Part shown: piece by piece, positions 44,301 through 64,000 of the stretch
Layout of the letters: the number at the start of each line of letters is the position of its first letter
Numbering within the stretch: the first letter of the stretch is position 1
Source of the DNA: Bacillus spizizenii TU-B-10
GTDB lineage: Bacteria > Bacillota > Bacilli > Bacillales > Bacillaceae
Direction of reading: 5' to 3'
NCBI RefSeq assembly: GCF_000227465.1
Contig: NC_016047.1
Coordinates: 2,026,857-2,090,856 of the forward strand
Length of the DNA: 64,000 nt
The notes under the pieces: generated by a model
Seen by the model: only the letters and a program-made list of their open reading frames with translations
Database searches by the model: none
What the model was told of the DNA's origin: nothing
Made by a program: the position numbers and the translations under genes

Positions 44301-47300
44301 CCGAGCGCTCCGTGAGAATGGCAACCACCCGATCGGCACCTACGCCTTGATTCCGAAGCACACGCGCCAGTTGGTTGGAGCGTTCATTCAACTGACGATA
44401 GGTAAAGGTTTGATTTTCAAACAAAATGGCGACACGATCAGGAGTATCCTCAGCCTGCTGCTCGAATTGTTGATGTATTGTTGTTGGCATACGTTCATCG
44501 ATTACTGCAGTATCATTAAAAAGATTCCAAATTTCATTCTTTTCTCGCGGTCTCATCATCTCCAAAGAAGCGAGCCTTGCCTCAGGATGTTCGATGATCG
44601 CATCGATCAGCTGCACAAAATGCCGCATCATTCGTTCTACCGTTTCCGGTTTGAACAGTGTCGTCAGGTATTCCATTGTGCAATGAATGTGTGTCTCTTC
44701 TTCTACAGCCGTTAAGGTTAAATCAAATTTAGCCATCGTATGCTTGCTAGGATAAGGTTTAAACGTCAAACCATCCATCCCTAATTGTTCTTGCTCTGTG
44801 TTTTGCAACACAAACATCGTGTCGAACAACGGATTACGGCTTAAATCCCTGGCGATGTTCAGCTGGTCGACGAGCGCTTCAAACGGATAATCTTGATGCT
44901 CATAAGCTTTTAATGCATTTTCCTTCACTTCAGCGAGGTACTGAGAGAATGTCTTCTCTTTGGCAGGATAATTTCGCATCGCCAGTGTGTTGACGAACAT
45001 CCCGATGATGGAATCCAAATCCGCATGCGGTCTTCCTGCTATGGGACTCCCCACAACAATGTCTTCCTGGCCGCTGTATTTGGACAGCAATAAGGTGTAG
45101 GACGCCAGCAGCACCATATATAAAGTGGATTCGGTTTTGAGTGCCAGTTGTTTTAATCCCTCGCTTCTTTTCTCATCAATCGTAAAGTGCAGCGTCGCCC
45201 CGGTAAAATCCCGTGTGGAAGGCCGTATATAATCGGTTGGCAAATGAAGGACAGGGATATCGCCGCTGTACAGCTCCAACCAATAGTCTTCTTGCTTTTG
45301 GATTTGTTCTAATCGCGCTTCTCCGGTTTGCCATACTGAGTAGTCTTTGTATTGGATTCGCAGGGGCGGTAATTCCGCTCCTTGATATGCTCTTACAAAT
45401 TCTTTGATCAGTACATTCATGGATGTTCCGTCAGAGATAATATGATGCATATCAAACATCAGTATTGCGTGACTGGGTTGAAGCTCAATCAGCCCGACAC
45501 GAAGGAGCGGAGGCTCCTCCAGTTGAAATGCACGAACAAATTGACTGATACAATGATCGATTTCATCTTCCTTGGCATAATACGACTCTACTGCAAATTC
45601 AACGTGATCTAAGACGTACTGAACAGGTTCTCCGTCCACCATTTTGAAGCCGGTGCGTAAAGATTCATGGCGATGAATCAATTTGGCAAAGGCCTGCTGC
45701 AGCTTATCCCGATCCAGCTCACCTTTGACAGTCATCAGGCCCAGCATGTTGTAGCTCAGCTCTCCGCCTTCCAAATGGTTGAGAATATAAAGTCTTTTTT
45801 GTGCAGAAGAAACTGGATAATATGGCCTCTTTTCAATTAGAGGAATAGAAGCATACCCGGTTTCCTCCATCGTCATGATTGCCTGTGCGAGCTGTTCAAT
45901 TGTTGGGAACTGGAATATGTTTCGCAATGGAATTTGAACATGCAATTGCTTTTGAATTTTTGCAATGAGCGTCGTCGCTCGCAGGGAGTGTCCACCTATA
46001 TCAAAAAAGTTATCTCGAATCCCCACCTGTTCTAAACAGAGAACATCCTGCCAAATCCTTGCGAGCTTCATTTCTGTTGAATTTCGCGGCGGCACATATT
46101 CCGAGCCCCCATATCGCTTTCCATCCGGTTCTGGTAATAAGTTGCGATTCAGCTTTCCGTTTGGCGTTAATGGCATTTGATCCATTTGCACAAAATAAGC
46201 CGGAATCATATATCCTGGCAAATGCCGGGTGAGGCGATCCCTAAGCTGACTCGTCGGGAATGGCTTGTTCGCTACATAGTACCCGCATATATAATGCTCG
46301 CCATCTGCATCTTCAAGGACAGAAGCGACGGCTTCTTGAATCTCAGGAATGTTCAACATTATCGATTCAATTTCACCGAGTTCAATCCTAAAACCATGAA
46401 TTTTCACCTGATGATCGACGCGCCCAATAAATTCTATATTGCCGTCCGGCAAAAGACGGGCCAGATCTCCGGTTCTATACATTCGACCCGAAGGAACAAA
46501 CGGATCGTTAACGAATTTTTCATTCGTTAATTCCGGCAAGTTCAAATATCCGCGCCCCACGCTATCCCCAGCAATGTACAACTCGCCTTGAACGCCCACT
46601 GGCTGTAATCGCTGCTGCGAATCGAGAATGTACATGCGATTGTTGCCCAGCGGCTTGCCTATAGGGACATGAACTTGACTGCGAGTCCAAGCGTCCGCAG
46701 AAACTTTGATGTTGAACAAGGAAGCATCGACACAAGTTTCGGTTGGTCCATATACATTTGTGATGGCAGGTACTGCGCCATCAGCGCCAAATAAGTGCAT
46801 GAACTTGGTTACCGTCGTTTTCGGAAGTGCCTCTCCTCCGATTAACAGATGACGAAGCGGTACTCCTTCCCTATCATCTGCAGCTACCAGCAGCTTCAAA
46901 TGGGCGGGCGTCCCGTCGGTTACGTCAATGTGATGCTGTCGATAGTATTGGCATAAGGCCTCGCCATCAGACACAGCCTCTTTGGGAACGATAAACAAGG
47001 TATGTCCTAACAACAAGGAAGCATACATTTGCTGGACCGAAGCATCAAAATAATATGGAGCGAGCATGGCCACATGCAAAACCCCATCATAAGCGGAGTA
47101 AACCTCATTACGCAGTCCTTCGATGAGATGAATCACCTGGCGATGTTCAATCAACGTGCCTTTCGGCGTACCTGTCGTGCCAGAAGTGTAAATGCAATAG
47201 GCCAGTTGATCGAACTGGCATGGCACCGCCAGATTGATATCTGTTTCATGGTAGGCTTGTTCCTCTTTCATATTGATACATGTTCCGGAAAAGTTGAGTT

Positions 47301-50300
47301 TTTCAGGCAGTTCGCCGTGTGTAAGCAATACGTTAATGCTTGAGTCCCTTGCGATATAATGAATTCGTTCTACAGGAGAATCAGGGTCTATTGGCAAATA
47401 CGCCCCGCCCGCTTTTAAAATCCCGAAGATCCCTACAATCATCTCCAGAGAACGTTCAGCCATAATGCCGACGAGTTGACCCGCTTGTATTCCTTCGACT
47501 CGCAAGGCTTGCGCAAGCTGATTGGCTCGTTTGTTCAGTTCGCCATAGGTTAACGATTCTCCCTCGAATACAACTGCTGCACGATTTGGCGTACGGAGCG
47601 CTTGTTCCTCGAACCGCTCATGAATTGTTTGTTCGTGTGAGTAGCGCATTTCTCTAGTCTGAAAACGGCTGAGCAGCTGTTCCTTCTCTTGCTGAGTCAA
47701 AAGCTCCAATTCTTCTATTTTGATGTTTGGGTGCTCTAATACCTGATGCATTAGCTGTTCAAAATGCCCGCTAATCCGCTTCACTTCTGATTGTTCATAT
47801 ACGTTTTGGTTATAGCCAAAATGAACGTTCAGTTGTTCGCCAGGAATGACAACCATATTAAAATCGTAATGTGAATGCTCTTCCATATGAAAATTCATAA
47901 TGTTTAGCTCTGCAGCATCATGGCCTTGCTCCACCTGTTGTCCTATCGGATAGTTTTCAAAGATCAGAATATGATCAATTAAGTTTTGCTTTTGCTCCGT
48001 TTGTGCCTGAATTTCATATAACGGATAGGTATCGTATGATTGGGAAGCCAGTGCCTTGTCTTGAACCATTTTCATCGCTTCAACGAAAGAGCTGCCCTCG
48101 TCACAGCAGATTCGAACTGGAATTGTATTAATGAACAGACCGATCATTTGTTCCACTCCAGAGATTTCTGCAGGCCTTCCCGACACGACACTGCCAAAGA
48201 CAACGTCTCCGGTCCCACTATATTTTTGTAATAAAATTCCCCAAAGTGTTTGAATCAACGTATTTACCGTGACATGATGCTGGTTTGCGATCCGCTGCAA
48301 TTGTCTTGTTTGTTTTTGATCGAATCGGCTGATCTCATTGGCATAAGCATACGCTTTTCGTTCATGCTGCGGTCTTTTGTGAAGAATACGGTTTTCACCT
48401 TTGTAGTCTTCAAGATACTTACTCCAGTACCGTTTGGCCGCATTTTGATCCTGCTGATCAAGCCATTCGATATATTTACTGTAAGGATCAGTATACGCAA
48501 GGTCTGTTTCCCTGCCCTCTTGCAAACCGATATAGTGTTCAAATACTTCCTTCGTAATAAGAGGCAGGCACCAGCCGTCCATAACAATATGATGGAAACT
48601 CCAAATCAAATGATACTTGCGCTCTTCGATACGGAAAATCGCGATGCGCATCAATGGATCCCTAGCCAAGTCAAATCCTTTCGCTTTATCCTCACTTTGG
48701 TAGGATGCGATTTTATCCTTACACCGGTTCTCATCTATGTCACGTAAATCTGTAAAATGAACTTCCATTCTTTGTGTCTTATAGACAATTTGTAAGGGGA
48801 TATCATTCCAGCCGCTATAAAAACGGGTTCGCAGCACGGCATACTTAGCAAATAAATGATCCAAGCTTGCTTCAAACCTGTCGATCTTTAATTCTCCCTG
48901 TAAATCAAATGATGCTTGTTCGAAATAAGAATTTGAATCCTCATCCAGCAAGCTGTGAAACAGCATCCCCTTCTGCATCGGAGTTAACGGATACACATTC
49001 TCGATCTCGCCTGAATTCGGCAGTTGGATCAAAAGCTGGTCTAATTCGTCAATGGTCATGCCTTTTAACAAAATATCGCTTGGCGTCAGTTCCGTTTGTT
49101 TTTTATGAACACAATGCTCAATGACTGTTCGAAGGTTGTTTTGAATAACTGCCGATAACTGGTCGATCGTTTCTTTTGCGTATTGTTTGGTGCTGTAGCT
49201 AATCGTCACCATCAATCGATCATTGACAATCATCCCGTTCATATTCAATACGTATGGTCTGATTTGATTTCCGCTCGAGTCTGAACCGCAGGAGTAGGAA
49301 GATAATTGAACCGCATGATTTTGAAAATCTTGATCAAACTGCCCCAGGTAATTAAAACTGATCTCTGGAGTCATTTTCGCTGGGAGTGTCGCTGTTAAGC
49401 CGCTTAAATACCTTAGTACTCCATAGCCGATCCCTTTATGCGGGATTTGGCGCAGCTCTTCTTTGGCCGTCTTGATGTAATAAGATATTTCTTTGCCTGG
49501 TTCTATGTGAAGCACAACCGGAAACAGACTTGTAAACCAGCCCACCGTGCGAGAGATATCCATATCTGGGATCACTTCTTCTCTTCCGTGTCCTTCTAAA
49601 TGAAATGCAATCTGTTCAAGTCCTGACCAATGTGATATGGAAAGTCCTAAGGAGCTTAACAGAAGATCGTTTATTTCAGTGTTATAAGCGCGATTCGCTT
49701 GTTTTAATAATTGCTCCGTCTCTTCTTTGGTCCATTCCACAGTTACTGTTTCACTGTCTTTTGAATACGTATGCGATTCCTGAAAATCTTTAGGCAACGG
49801 TTTCACATCGGTTTGTTCAATCCGTGCCCAATACTCTTGTTCTTGCTTTATGGCATCACTTTGCGCATATGCCGAGAGCTTTTCGGCCCATAGCCGGAAA
49901 GAGTCTGTTTTGTACGGCAATTGAATGTCTTGCCCTTTAACGGCTTGCTTGTAGCCGCTAACGATATCCTCCATTAAAATGCGCCAGGAAATCCCATCTA
50001 CAATTAAATGATGGATTGCAATGAGCAAATGATCCCCATCCGCACATTGAAACAATCCTGCTTTCATCAATGGCCCATCGCTTAACTGCATGCTGTTCTG
50101 TATCTGGTTAGCCTTGGCTTCAATGGCCGGACCTGGGTCGGCTTCTGCTTTTAGATTGATGACGTCAAGATGATATAGCTCGCTTTGAGCGATCTCTGCA
50201 TTCCAGGCCTTGTATCCGTGTTCTGTCGCATGGAACGTCATGCGGAGCGCATCGTGATGCTCTCCAAGCTTTTGCAGCGTTTGGCGAAGCGGCGATTCCT

Positions 50301-53300
50301 GAAAGCCTTGCGGCGCATACAGCATGACAGCTTGATTATAATAATGCGGATCTGTCGTTGTTTGCTCAAAGAACCAGTGCTGGATTGGAGTCAGGCTTAC
50401 CTTTCCTTTGACTTCATCTTGATCGGGAATGCGCACGTTCTGCTCGATATGCGGACTCAATTCTGCAATCGTCGCATATTGAAACAAGTGTTTGATTTCC
50501 ATTTTGTATCCCAGTTGATTTAGTCTGGAAGACACTTGAATCGACTTAATGGAATCCCCGCCAAGATCAAAGAAATTATCCAGAATGCCAATCTTTTCAG
50601 CGCCTAATACTGACTCCCAAGTCGAAACTAATAGTTGTTCCACCTGAGTGCGAGGAGGCTTATATGCTACTCTGTCATGCAGCTGTAAATCAGGTGCCGG
50701 CAGCTCTTTTCGGTTTATTTTTCCATTCGGCGTTAAAGGCATTTTCTCCAGTTCGGTAAAATAGGCTGGAATCATATAGCCAGGCAGGGATTGAGACAAT
50801 TGCTCCCGGATCTGGGATACCGTTATGGATTGGCCGCTCACGTAATACCCACACAGCTGCTTCAATCCATGTGCATCTTCTCTGGCTATGACAACAGCTT
50901 CTTTGATCTCTTCTGCTTGAAGCATCGCTGTTTCAATCTCGCCTAATTCAATGCGATAGCCTCTGATTTTGACTTGCTCATCCATTCGTCCCAAGTATTC
51001 AATGTTCCCATCTGGGAGCCACTTCGCCAAATCCCCGGTCTTGTACATTCTGGCTCCGGTTACAAACGGGTTTTTAACAAATTTCTCAGCTGTTAATTCC
51101 GGCCGGTTCAAATATCCTCTGGCAACGCCGGCTCCACTTATATATATTTCTCCAGGTACGCCGATCGGCACCGGTTTCATATCCTCGTCCAACACATAAA
51201 TGCTCATGTTGGCCGCTGCTGTACCGATTGGCACCGATTCTCTCATGTCTTTGACTGCATCGTAACGATAAAGCATGCATCCGACAACAGTTTCCGTCGG
51301 CCCATATTCATTGCATATTTCAATTTGGCCGTCGAATTGCTCATGAATGCTTTGGGCTAACTGAGTGCTGAGATTCTCTCCTCCTACGATCATTTTTCGG
51401 ATCGCTGTCTTATTGGCGATATTCATTGCTTTCAATACGTGCAAATGAGCCGGGGTCAATTTAATGATATCCACCCTTTGGTCCTGCACAATCGATGAAA
51501 GCAAAGCAGTTTTGTCCTCTCCGTCATAGACAATAATCGTATTGCCTGTGACCAAAGGTGTAAAAATAGAAGTTACTGTTAAATCAAAAGAGATGGACGA
51601 GTATAATGGGAAATTGGTTTTCTCTCTCTTCACATAGACCTCTTTCGCCCACCAAATATAATTGCTCAATCCCCAGTGCTCGATTAATACGCCTTTAGGC
51701 TTGCCTGTGGAACCAGACGTGTAGATCACATAAGCCAAATGGTTCGCATTGCTGAGCGGTTCAAGGTTAGAGGCTTCTTCGTGATAGGCGCTTTCCTCAT
51801 CCAATAAAATCACGACGCCTTCATAGGTAATCTGCTGTAGGATGTCACGCGGCATCAAGATGATTCCGGCTTTTGAATCTTCCAGAATGTACTGAATTCG
51901 GTCTTGCGGATATTCTGGATCTATTGGGACGTAGGCGCCCCCGGCTTTTAGAATGGCAAGTATCCCAGTCACCAATTCGATGCTGTTCCTGCTGATGATG
52001 GCCACAGGTTGGTCCGCTTGCACACCCCTAGCTCTCAATGTTCGTGCCAGCCGGTTTGCTCGCTCATTGAGCTGATGGTAAGTAATCTGCTTGTCCTCAT
52101 CAATAACAGCAGCTTGATCTGGTGTTTGCTGCGACTGCGCTTCAAACCATTGATAAACCGTTGTCTGCGGATATGGCGCGGCTGTATCATTCAGGGTCTG
52201 AAGAAGCTGTCTTTTTTCGCCTTCCGTCAACAATTCCAATTGTTCCACCCGGATATCCGCATCAGCAACGACTTGATGCAAAATTTGCAAGAGGTGTCCG
52301 CGAACCCGCTCCATGCTTTCGCGATCATACACCTTAGCGTTATATTCAAAATTAATATTGATTACATCACCCGGTATAACAGTTAAATTTAAATGGTAGT
52401 TGGTTTGCTCTTCCATTTTAACGTTTGAAATTGCGATAGGCGATTCGTGATGTTGACCGATACTTTCCATGTACTGATCTACAGGGTAGTTTTCAAATAT
52501 CATTAAATGTGTAATTAAATTTTGTTTTTGGGTCGTAAGAGCTTGTATATCGTACAACGGATACGTCTCATACTTTTGAGAGGCTACTGCCCTTTCCTGC
52601 GTCCGTTTCATGAGCTCAGCAAAAGTGGTTCCAGCTTCACATTGGATTCGCACAGGAATGGTGTTAATGAATAAGCCAATCATGGTTTCCACGTTTGGAA
52701 TCGCCGAAGGCCTTCCGGATACAACACTTCCAAAAACGACGTCACGGCTTTGATTGTATTTCTGCAGCAAAATCCCCCACGCCGTTTGCAGCAGTGTGTT
52801 CAGTGTGACATGGTGCTTGCTGGCCGTTTGCTTCATTTTCAAAGTGAGATCGGTGTCGATGGCACATGACACTTTCTCCGGAAAATAATGCTCATCCTCT
52901 GCTTGGTGACTGTCCTTGAGAAGGACGGTTTGTTCTTCATACCCTTCCAAATATTGATCCCAATAACGCTTGGCCTCTTCTTCATCTTGACGATCAAGCC
53001 ATTCAATATATTGACTATATGGTGTAATCGCTGATTGTTCGGGCTGCTTTTGCTGGAGCAAAGCAAAGTAATGATCAAATATTTCTTTCGTGATAAGCGG
53101 CAAGCACCATCCGTCCATCAAGATATGATGAAAACTCCATATAAAGCGATATGTCGTATCATCCGTGCGAAGGACAATTACGCGCATTAACACGTCTTTC
53201 GCTAAGTCGAACCCCCGAAGCTTATCTTCTTTGGCGTATGCACAAATCCGGTCATCTTGCTGCGCTTGATCCATCTCACGCAAATCGATGAATTGGAAAC

Positions 53301-56300
53301 CAATCTTTTTCGTTTTACATATGATTTGCAGCGGCTGATCTTTCCCTTTGAGAAAGTTCGTGCGGAAAATTTCATATCGTTTTGTTAAATCATCCAAGCT
53401 TTTTGAAAATGAATCGATATCCAAATCTCCATGCAAATCAAACGTCGTTTGCTGAAAATATGCGCCGGAACTTGAGTCAAACAAGCTGTGAAACAGCATG
53501 CCTTTTTGCATCGGCGTTAACGGATATATATTTTCCACTTCGCCTAATTCACGCGTTTGGTCCAAAAGCTCTTCCAATTCGTCTATTTTGATATCCTTTA
53601 ACAAAACATCACTTGGCGTCAATGACGTCTGCTGCTGGCTTACGCAATGCACAATGATTTCTTGCAGACTTTCTTTTATATTTCGGGCAAATTGCTCCAT
53701 GGTCGATCTTTCATATTGCTTATGGCTATAGCTGAGTGTCAGCGATAATTTCCCCTCTGCAATCATGCCATTCAAATCAAGTACGGCCGTTCTCGGCTGG
53801 TTTTCATTCATCGATACACCTGTCGAATAAGGAGATACCTGTAAAGCATGCTGCTGCAAGTCTTGGTCAAACTGCCCTAAGTAATTAAACCGAATTTCGG
53901 GATGAAGCTGCAGGCTGTCAGCTTCCGCACGGCCGGATAAATATTGAATGATACTATAATTCATTCCTTTATTGGGAACCAGGCGCAGCCCTTCTTTCAC
54001 AGTCTTAATGCGCTGTGACAGCTCTTTTCCTGCTTCAATCTTCAGTACGACAGGGTACTGGCTCGTAAACCATCCTACCGTGCGAGTGATATCCACATCT
54101 GGAATAACCGGTTCTCTTCCGTGACCCTCTAAGTTCACGACAACTTCCTCCATGCCTGTCCATCTGTGAACGGCCAGCCCTAGTGAAGTCAGCAAAAGAT
54201 CATTAATTTCTGTGTTATAAGCGCGATTCGCTTGTTTTAATAATTGCTGTGTTTCTTCTCTTGTCCATTGAATCGTTACGTCATCGCTGTCTTTCAATAA
54301 TGAATCTTCAACAGCGTTATCCTTAGGCAATGGTTTCAGCTCTAACCTTGTAAGCTCGTTCCAATAGGCAAGCTCTCGCTCCATATCGGTTTCCTGTGCA
54401 TACTTGGACAATTGCTCCGCCCAGAATGGAAACGAGTCTGTTTTTTGCGGAAGCCGAACCATTTTCCCGCGCTCCGCCTGCTCATAGCCGCTTGCGAAAT
54501 CCTCAAGTAAAATGCGCCAGGATACCCCGTCAATAACTAAGTGATGAATCGCAATAAGCAAATGATCTCCGTCTGCACATTTGAACAAACCAAGCTTCAT
54601 CAAAGGTCCTTGGCTCAATTCCATACTGCTTTGAATCTGATTCGCTTTATTGGCAACAGCATGAGCCGGATCGGCATCCTCTTTACAATTCATCACTTCC
54701 AGCTCGTACAATTTACTTTCTTCTGTGCCCGCAATTCGAGCAGCATATCCGTTCGGCGATTCTTCAAAAACCATCCGCAATGCATCGTGATGCACAGCAA
54801 TACTTTCTATGGCTCGGCGAAGCGGAGACTCTTTAAATCCTTGCGCTGAATATAACATTACGGCCTGATTATAATGGTTCGCATGAGGCATATTTTGTTC
54901 AAAAAACCAATGCTGAATCGGGGTCAGGCTTGTCCTTCCCTTCACTTCTCCTTGATCCGCCATTCTGCTAACCGGCTCTACAAATGGGCTTAGCTCCGCA
55001 ATGGTGGGATATTTAAACAAGTGTTTCATGTCAATCTTGTATCCGGATTGATACAATCTTGAAGAAACCTGAATTGATTTAATTGAATCTCCGCCAAAAT
55101 CAAAGAAATTATCTAGAATTCCTATACGCTCAGTGCCTAGTACCTCCTGCCAAATGGACGCCAGCAGTTCTTCTATTGAGTTTTGCGGTGCTATGTATTC
55201 ATTTTCCATCCGCGTTTTTTCATCAGCAACAGGTAAAGCTTTCAGATCGATTTTTCCATTAGAAGTGAGTGGTATTCGTTCTAAATGGATAAAGTAAGAA
55301 GGAATCATATAATCCGGCAGCTCTCGTGATAATATCTCTCTGAACTGCCCTGTACTTAAAGATGGTTCTCCAACATAATAGGCATACAATTGCTTGGTTC
55401 CGTCTTGACCCTCTCGCGCAACGACTGCCGTCTCACGAACCTCTTCCAGGTTGGATAGGGCCGCCTCCACCTCGCCAAGCTCGATACGGTAGCCGCGGAT
55501 TTTCACTTGATGGTCGATTCGTCCCAAATATTCGATTTTTCCATCGGGCAGCCATCTAGCAAGATCCCCCGTTTTATACATCTTGCGGCCGGGGATAAGC
55601 AAATGGTCAACAAATTTTTCTTCAGTTAAATCAGGTTGATTAAGGTAGCCGCGGGCCACTCCAGATCCTCCGATATACAGTTCTCCGGGTACGCCTATCG
55701 GCTGGATTTGGCGGTGTGCTCCTAAAATATAGACTTGGTGATTGGCCACCGGCTTGCCAATTGTGATCTGTTCATCAGCAGAATAAACAGGTTGAAACGT
55801 AGAAACCACGCTATTTTCCGTAGGGCCGTATTCATTATTGATGCGAATCTGAGGCTGCAGAGAAAACAGCCGCTCTACCGTGTCGGGTTCAAGTTTCTCT
55901 CCGCCTACAACGACATGTTGAACATGAAAGAAGTCCTCTGCGCTCATCTGTTCGGTCATTGCTTGTAACAGCCGGGGAGAAGTCGAGAAATGGGTAATCC
56001 TCTCCTGCTTCAGAACGTTTTGTATTGCAAAAAGATCTTTGTTGTCTTCATTAGGCAAAAGATACAAAGCAGCGCCAGAGATTAGCGGACCGAAGAAATT
56101 TAAAATAAACGCATCGAAAACATAGGGATACAAAACAAGGACGCGATCCTCAGCAGAATGCTTAAAAAACGCCTTTTTCCACTGGAGCGAATTCACAATC
56201 CCGCCGTGTTCGACCATAACCCCTTTCGGCTTCCCTGTTGTGCCTGAGGTATAGATGACATAGGCCAAATGGCTGTGTTCTGCAATCGGCAATAACAGTG

Positions 56301-57480
56301 AGCAATCAGCATGGTAAGATGTTTCGTCATTTAGATCGATCATCGGGCCGTCAAAGACAAGGCTGTTTTTGAAATGCCGCTGAACAACAAGCACATCTGC
56401 ATTCGCATCATTCAGCACATATTGAAGCCGCTCTTCCGGATATTCAGGGTCAAGAGGCACATAAGCGCCCCCTGCCTTCCAAATGGCCATGATGGACACG
56501 ATCATTTCTAATGAACGCTCTGACATGATGGCGACCAATGTATCGGCTTGAACACCGTAGTTTCGCAACGTTCTTGCCAAACGATTAGATTTCTCATTCA
56601 ATTCTCTGAATGTCATATGGTTGTTATCGAACTTAACAGCTACATAATCAGGCGTTCTTTCCGCCTGCTCTTCAAATAATTGACTTACAGTCTTGTTTCC
56701 AGGATAATCTGCGGCGGTGTCATTAAAGTCAAACAAAATTTCCTGTTTGACCGCTTCGGGTATGACTTGTGCTGTATGGATTGCAGCTTGGGGCTGGAAC
56801 AAGATCACGGACAGCAGCTGATCGAGATGGGACACGATTTGGTCCATATAGTCCTCATCATAAAGATTTCCGTTATAAATAAGTTTCAAATGAATCTCGC
56901 TACTCTCCAAGTCAAAATGAAACAACGTATCAGTTGCAATGTCTTCCTTAAATTGCAAGGAATGAATTTCATTGAGCGAAACAACGGTATGAATTAACGG
57001 GATGTTCTCATTGTCGTATTGCACATTTACATGCTGGACGATTTTTCGAAAAGGCAGGTTTTGATTTTTTAGCGAATTATTAACCGCTTTTTTTAGTTGT
57101 TCGAACACAGTTTTAAATGTACTTTGGCAGCTAAGCGTATTTTTCAATAGGACAATGGTATTGACAGCTGAAGAGCTGCTTTTTTGCTTAGATACCGTTG
57201 GAATACCCAGAATCGTGCTCGCTCGATCCGTATATTTATACAACAAACATTCAATGCCTGCCAATAAAATCAAATAGGTTGCCATTTCGGAATGATTGGC
57301 CATTGTCAATATTCTTTGAGATACTTCTGGAGATAAGGAACGATAGATGCTTTTTTCCTGGTAGCCAACACGGGTTAATGATGCGTTTTCCGCTGTTTTA
57401 AAATACGGGATTACACTAAGGCTATCCTCTTCATCAAACAGATTATCCCAGTACGTTACTTGATTTTTAAACACCGACAT
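41383..57480 (-). CDS. mycB: Mycosubtilin synthetase subunit B (D-Tyr, D-Asn, Gln and Pro modules)
   Basis: A 5365-residue nonribosomal peptide synthetase. It opens with a half condensation domain (1-245). Module 1: A with FDAFILNF (DALSVGEVVK, tyrosine), PCP S near 798, epimerisation. Module 2: condensation (HHILMDG near 1450), [10 protein letters not shown] near 1964 (DLTKIGEVGK, asparagine), PCP near 2308, epimerisation (HHLIVDG near 2488). Module 3: condensation (HHIVMDG near 2963), [10 protein letters not shown] (DAQDLGVVDK, glutamine), PCP near 3827. Module 4: condensation (HHIISDG near 4010), [10 protein letters not shown] (DVQFIAHVVK, proline), PCP near 4867. It ends in a full condensation domain (HHIVTDG near 5048) and the tail ASVIELDF. 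It adds D-Tyr2, D-Asn3, Gln4 and Pro5. GAGGTG precedes the ATG. Confidence 0.94.
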   Translation of the reverse strand: MSVFKNQVTYWDNLFDEEDSLSVIPYFKTAENASLTRVGYQEKSIYRSLSPEVSQRILTMANHSEMATYLILLAGIECLLYKYTDRASTILGIPTVSKQKSSSSAVNTIVLLKNTLSCQSTFKTVFEQLKKAVNNSLKNQNLPFRKIVQHVNVQYDNENIPLIHTVVSLNEIHSLQFKEDIATDTLFHFDLESSEIHLKLIYNGNLYDEDYMDQIVSHLDQLLSVILFQPQAAIHTAQVIPEAVKQEILFDFNDTAADYPGNKTVSQLFEEQAERTPDYVAVKFDNNHMTFRELNEKSNRLARTLRNYGVQADTLVAIMSERSLEMIVSIMAIWKAGGAYVPLDPEYPEERLQYVLNDANADVLVVQRHFKNSLVFDGPMIDLNDETSYHADCSLLLPIAEHSHLAYVIYTSGTTGKPKGVMVEHGGIVNSLQWKKAFFKHSAEDRVLVLYPYVFDAFILNFFGPLISGAALYLLPNEDNKDLFAIQNVLKQERITHFSTSPRLLQAMTEQMSAEDFFHVQHVVVGGEKLEPDTVERLFSLQPQIRINNEYGPTENSVVSTFQPVYSADEQITIGKPVANHQVYILGAHRQIQPIGVPGELYIGGSGVARGYLNQPDLTEEKFVDHLLIPGRKMYKTGDLARWLPDGKIEYLGRIDHQVKIRGYRIELGEVEAALSNLEEVRETAVVAREGQDGTKQLYAYYVGEPSLSTGQFREILSRELPDYMIPSYFIHLERIPLTSNGKIDLKALPVADEKTRMENEYIAPQNSIEELLASIWQEVLGTERIGILDNFFDFGGDSIKSIQVSSRLYQSGYKIDMKHLFKYPTIAELSPFVEPVSRMADQGEVKGRTSLTPIQHWFFEQNMPHANHYNQAVMLYSAQGFKESPLRRAIESIAVHHDALRMVFEESPNGYAARIAGTEESKLYELEVMNCKEDADPAHAVANKANQIQSSMELSQGPLMKLGLFKCADGDHLLIAIHHLVIDGVSWRILLEDFASGYEQAERGKMVRLPQKTDSFPFWAEQLSKYAQETDMERELAYWNELTRLELKPLPKDNAVEDSLLKDSDDVTIQWTREETQQLLKQANRAYNTEINDLLLTSLGLAVHRWTGMEEVVVNLEGHGREPVIPDVDITRTVGWFTSQYPVVLKIEAGKELSQRIKTVKEGLRLVPNKGMNYSIIQYLSGRAEADSLQLHPEIRFNYLGQFDQDLQQHALQVSPYSTGVSMNENQPRTAVLDLNGMIAEGKLSLTLSYSHKQYERSTMEQFARNIKESLQEIIVHCVSQQQTSLTPSDVLLKDIKIDELEELLDQTRELGEVENIYPLTPMQKGMLFHSLFDSSSGAYFQQTTFDLHGDLDIDSFSKSLDDLTKRYEIFRTNFLKGKDQPLQIICKTKKIGFQFIDLREMDQAQQDDRICAYAKEDKLRGFDLAKDVLMRVIVLRTDDTTYRFIWSFHHILMDGWCLPLITKEIFDHYFALLQQKQPEQSAITPYSQYIEWLDRQDEEEAKRYWDQYLEGYEEQTVLLKDSHQAEDEHYFPEKVSCAIDTDLTLKMKQTASKHHVTLNTLLQTAWGILLQKYNQSRDVVFGSVVSGRPSAIPNVETMIGLFINTIPVRIQCEAGTTFAELMKRTQERAVASQKYETYPLYDIQALTTQKQNLITHLMIFENYPVDQYMESIGQHHESPIAISNVKMEEQTNYHLNLTVIPGDVININFEYNAKVYDRESMERVRGHLLQILHQVVADADIRVEQLELLTEGEKRQLLQTLNDTAAPYPQTTVYQWFEAQSQQTPDQAAVIDEDKQITYHQLNERANRLARTLRARGVQADQPVAIISRNSIELVTGILAILKAGGAYVPIDPEYPQDRIQYILEDSKAGIILMPRDILQQITYEGVVILLDEESAYHEEASNLEPLSNANHLAYVIYTSGSTGKPKGVLIEHWGLSNYIWWAKEVYVKREKTNFPLYSSISFDLTVTSIFTPLVTGNTIIVYDGEDKTALLSSIVQDQRVDIIKLTPAHLHVLKAMNIANKTAIRKMIVGGENLSTQLAQSIHEQFDGQIEICNEYGPTETVVGCMLYRYDAVKDMRESVPIGTAAANMSIYVLDEDMKPVPIGVPGEIYISGAGVARGYLNRPELTAEKFVKNPFVTGARMYKTGDLAKWLPDGNIEYLGRMDEQVKIRGYRIELGEIETAMLQAEEIKEAVVIAREDAHGLKQLCGYYVSGQSITVSQIREQLSQSLPGYMIPAYFTELEKMPLTPNGKINRKELPAPDLQLHDRVAYKPPRTQVEQLLVSTWESVLGAEKIGILDNFFDLGGDSIKSIQVSSRLNQLGYKMEIKHLFQYATIAELSPHIEQNVRIPDQDEVKGKVSLTPIQHWFFEQTTTDPHYYNQAVMLYAPQGFQESPLRQTLQKLGEHHDALRMTFHATEHGYKAWNAEIAQSELYHLDVINLKAEADPGPAIEAKANQIQNSMQLSDGPLMKAGLFQCADGDHLLIAIHHLIVDGISWRILMEDIVSGYKQAVKGQDIQLPYKTDSFRLWAEKLSAYAQSDAIKQEQEYWARIEQTDVKPLPKDFQESHTYSKDSETVTVEWTKEETEQLLKQANRAYNTEINDLLLSSLGLSISHWSGLEQIAFHLEGHGREEVIPDMDISRTVGWFTSLFPVVLHIEPGKEISYYIKTAKEELRQIPHKGIGYGVLRYLSGLTATLPAKMTPEISFNYLGQFDQDFQNHAVQLSSYSCGSDSSGNQIRPYVLNMNGMIVNDRLMVTISYSTKQYAKETIDQLSAVIQNNLRTVIEHCVHKKQTELTPSDILLKGMTIDELDQLLIQLPNSGEIENVYPLTPMQKGMLFHSLLDEDSNSYFEQASFDLQGELKIDRFEASLDHLFAKYAVLRTRFYSGWNDIPLQIVYKTQRMEVHFTDLRDIDENRCKDKIASYQSEDKAKGFDLARDPLMRIAIFRIEERKYHLIWSFHHIVMDGWCLPLITKEVFEHYIGLQEGRETDLAYTDPYSKYIEWLDQQDQNAAKRYWSKYLEDYKGENRILHKRPQHERKAYAYANEISRFDQKQTRQLQRIANQHHVTVNTLIQTLWGILLQKYSGTGDVVFGSVVSGRPAEISGVEQMIGLFINTIPVRICCDEGSSFVEAMKMVQDKALASQSYDTYPLYEIQAQTEQKQNLIDHILIFENYPIGQQVEQGHDAAELNIMNFHMEEHSHYDFNMVVIPGEQLNVHFGYNQNVYEQSEVKRISGHFEQLMHQVLEHPNIKIEELELLTQQEKEQLLSRFQTREMRYSHEQTIHERFEEQALRTPNRAAVVFEGESLTYGELNKRANQLAQALRVEGIQAGQLVGIMAERSLEMIVGIFGILKAGGAYLPIDPDSPVERIHYIARDSSINVLLTHGELPEKLNFSGTCINMKEEQAYHETDINLAVPCQFDQLAYCIYTSGTTGTPKGTLIEHRQVIHLIEGLRNEVYSAYDGVLHVAMLAPYYFDASVQQMYASLLLGHTLFIVPKEAVSDGEALCQYYRQHHIDVTDGTPAHLKLLVAADDREGVPLRHLLIGGEALPKTTVTKFMHLFGADGAVPAITNVYGPTETCVDASLFNIKVSADAWTRSQVHVPIGKPLGNNRMYILDSQQRLQPVGVQGELYIAGDSVGRGYLNLPELTNEKFVNDPFVPSGRMYRTGDLARLLPDGNIEFIGRVDHQVKIHGFRIELGEIESIMLNIPEIQEAVASVLEDADGEHYICGYYVANKPFPTSQLRDRLTRHLPGYMIPAYFVQMDQMPLTPNGKLNRNLLPEPDGKRYGGSEYVPPRNSTEMKLARIWQDVLCLEQVGIRDNFFDIGGHSLRATTLIAKIQKQLHVQIPLRNIFQFPTIEQLAQAIMTMEETGYASIPLIEKRPYYPVSSAQKRLYILNHLEGGELSYNMLGLMTVKGELDRDKLQQAFAKLIHRHESLRTGFKMVDGEPVQYVLDHVEFAVESYYAKEDEIDHCISQFVRAFQLEEPPLLRVGLIELQPSHAILMFDMHHIISDGTSMNVLIKEFVRAYQGAELPPLRIQYKDYSVWQTGEARLEQIQKQEDYWLELYSGDIPVLHLPTDYIRPSTRDFTGATLHFTIDEKRSEGLKQLALKTESTLYMVLLASYTLLLSKYSGQEDIVVGSPIAGRPHADLDSIIGMFVNTLAMRNYPAKEKTFSQYLAEVKENALKAYEHQDYPFEALVDQLNIARDLSRNPLFDTMFVLQNTEQEQLGMDGLTFKPYPSKHTMAKFDLTLTAVEEETHIHCTMEYLTTLFKPETVERMMRHFVQLIDAIIEHPEARLASLEMMRPREKNEIWNLFNDTAVIDERMPTTIHQQFEQQAEDTPDRVAILFENQTFTYRQLNERSNQLARVLRNQGVGADRVVAILTERSANMMIGILAILKAGGAFLPIDPELPDERRAYLMEDSGADVLVTCVGHTVPPSFEGSVVLLDDPLVYQGDASNLNLSYAENHLFYVIYTSGTTGKPKGVQLEHKTMLNLLAYEREYTQLRFDRVLQFAAMSFDVCYQEIFSTLLSGGTLYIIDNEAKREIRELNEFVKTHRIQTAFLPTAFLKLLASEKQYFEPFAECVDHIITAGEQLIMTNTLREMLMRHQVTLHNHYGPSETHVVTMCTVDPEIHQEMPPIGKPISNTEILILNEAGTLQPIGIVGELCIAGVSLARGYHNRESLTREKFVPHPYDANKRMYKTGDLARYLPDGNIEYVGRMDHQVKIRGYRIELNEVEAALLNIERVQEAVVLARENAEGQSDLYAYFVAEQALPISQLKEKLAQQIPGYMIPSYLMQLEQMPLTSNGKVNRSALPLPVAGMQTGIDYVAPRTRLEEQLVLIWKEVLKVEQVGVKDNFFDLGGHSLRGMTLVGKIHKQFNKTISLREVFQGPTIEEMAKVIANSETCGPDYIPAVEVKDVYPVSSVQKMVYLSTQIEGGELSYNMPGILTLEGRIDMDRLQTAFHRLIQRHESLRTGFEMIRGEPMQMVKPEVEFTIERYKATTEEVEELFRTFVRTFDLSKAPLLRVGLIELEQEKHIFMFDMHHIVTDGASMNIFVEELIQLYDGKELAPLRIQYKDFTAWQQQAAQKERMKKQEDYWLDVFHEALPSFELPKDFARPQVRSFDGKRYNFVLDESVVQGVKQLEELTGSTTYMILFAAYTILLAKYSGQEDIVVGTPVAGRVHEDLQHIIGMFVNTLAIRTAPAGEKTFIDYVTETKETMLKSYENQEYPFEELVEKLGVQRDLSRNPLFDTMFVLQNTEQTDIEIDSLAVRPYEETHTVAKFDLQLTFEMNQHEIQGSFDYCTKLFKKRTIATLAQDYVMILSAVIQNSSIPLKEIQLSEKVNKKEHFASVIELDF

Positions 57481-57536
57481 TGGAGCACCTCATTTTTTAG
57501 AGTATAAAGAAAATAATGTATGCTTTCCCATGCTTT

Positions 57537-64000
<6,464 letters not shown>

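Noticed and set aside
48250..48747. 165-residue plus-strand frame, and many similar ones across 33450-64000
   Set aside because: All are antisense shadows in mycC, mycB or mycA and recur at homologous places in the repeated modules.

Overview
The window comes from a low-GC Firmicute of the Bacillus subtilis group. Gene order and protein content match the B. subtilis chromosome from ccdA through citB, parE-parC, alsT, bglC and the yng cluster to yngL. Spore genes (cotM, sspO, sspP, sspN, tlp), strong AGGAGG-type ribosome binding sites and U-tailed hairpin terminators agree with this. The locus that in strain 168 carries plipastatin (pps) genes holds an iturin-family synthetase here. Its decoded peptide is that of mycosubtilin, which points to a B. 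spizizenii (ATCC 6633-like) lineage. That assignment is an inference from family knowledge, not from a database search.

Layout. 1-1406: end of ccdA, then yneI and ccdC (cytochrome c maturation locus). 1405-2864, minus strand: yneK and the spore genes cotM, sspP and sspO. 2951-7132: citB with its CcpC operator, yneN, a small FbpB-like protein, sspN and tlp. 7192-9524: yneP, yneQ, yneR, plsY and yneT. 9625-14300: parE-parC (topoisomerase IV) behind two promoters, one with an SOS box. 14311-14815, minus strand: ynzL and an unrecognised membrane protein. 15216-18849: alsT with a GlnR/TnrA-type box, the secreted endoglucanase bglC, and ynfE. 19143-21129: yngA-yngB-yngC, a likely cell-envelope glycosylation unit. 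21178-22377, minus strand: the nanoRNase nrnB. 22548-30219, minus strand: the seven-gene yngJ-I-H-HB-G-F-E operon for leucine/isovaleryl-CoA-type degradation. It is preceded by the wreck of a TetR-family regulator that keeps both ends and its palindromic operator. 30536-33295, minus strand: a GNAT acetyltransferase, yngK and yngL.

33357-64000, minus strand: mycC, mycB and the 3' two thirds of mycA, read toward the left. Adenylation-domain pocket residues and the placement of epimerisation domains give Asn - D-Tyr - D-Asn - Gln - Pro - D-Ser - Asn, ended by a thioesterase in MycC. The fatty-acid loading part of MycA and most of its aminotransferase lie beyond the right edge. The most unusual architecture is at the subunit junctions. 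MycA and MycB each end in a complete condensation domain, yet MycB and MycC each begin with a C-terminal half of another one.

No rRNA, tRNA, CRISPR array, insertion sequence or prophage gene was seen. Most of the window is well-known core Bacillus biology. The points that deserve a second look are the broken regulator, the subunit-junction architecture, several regulatory sites, and the small unrecognised proteins.
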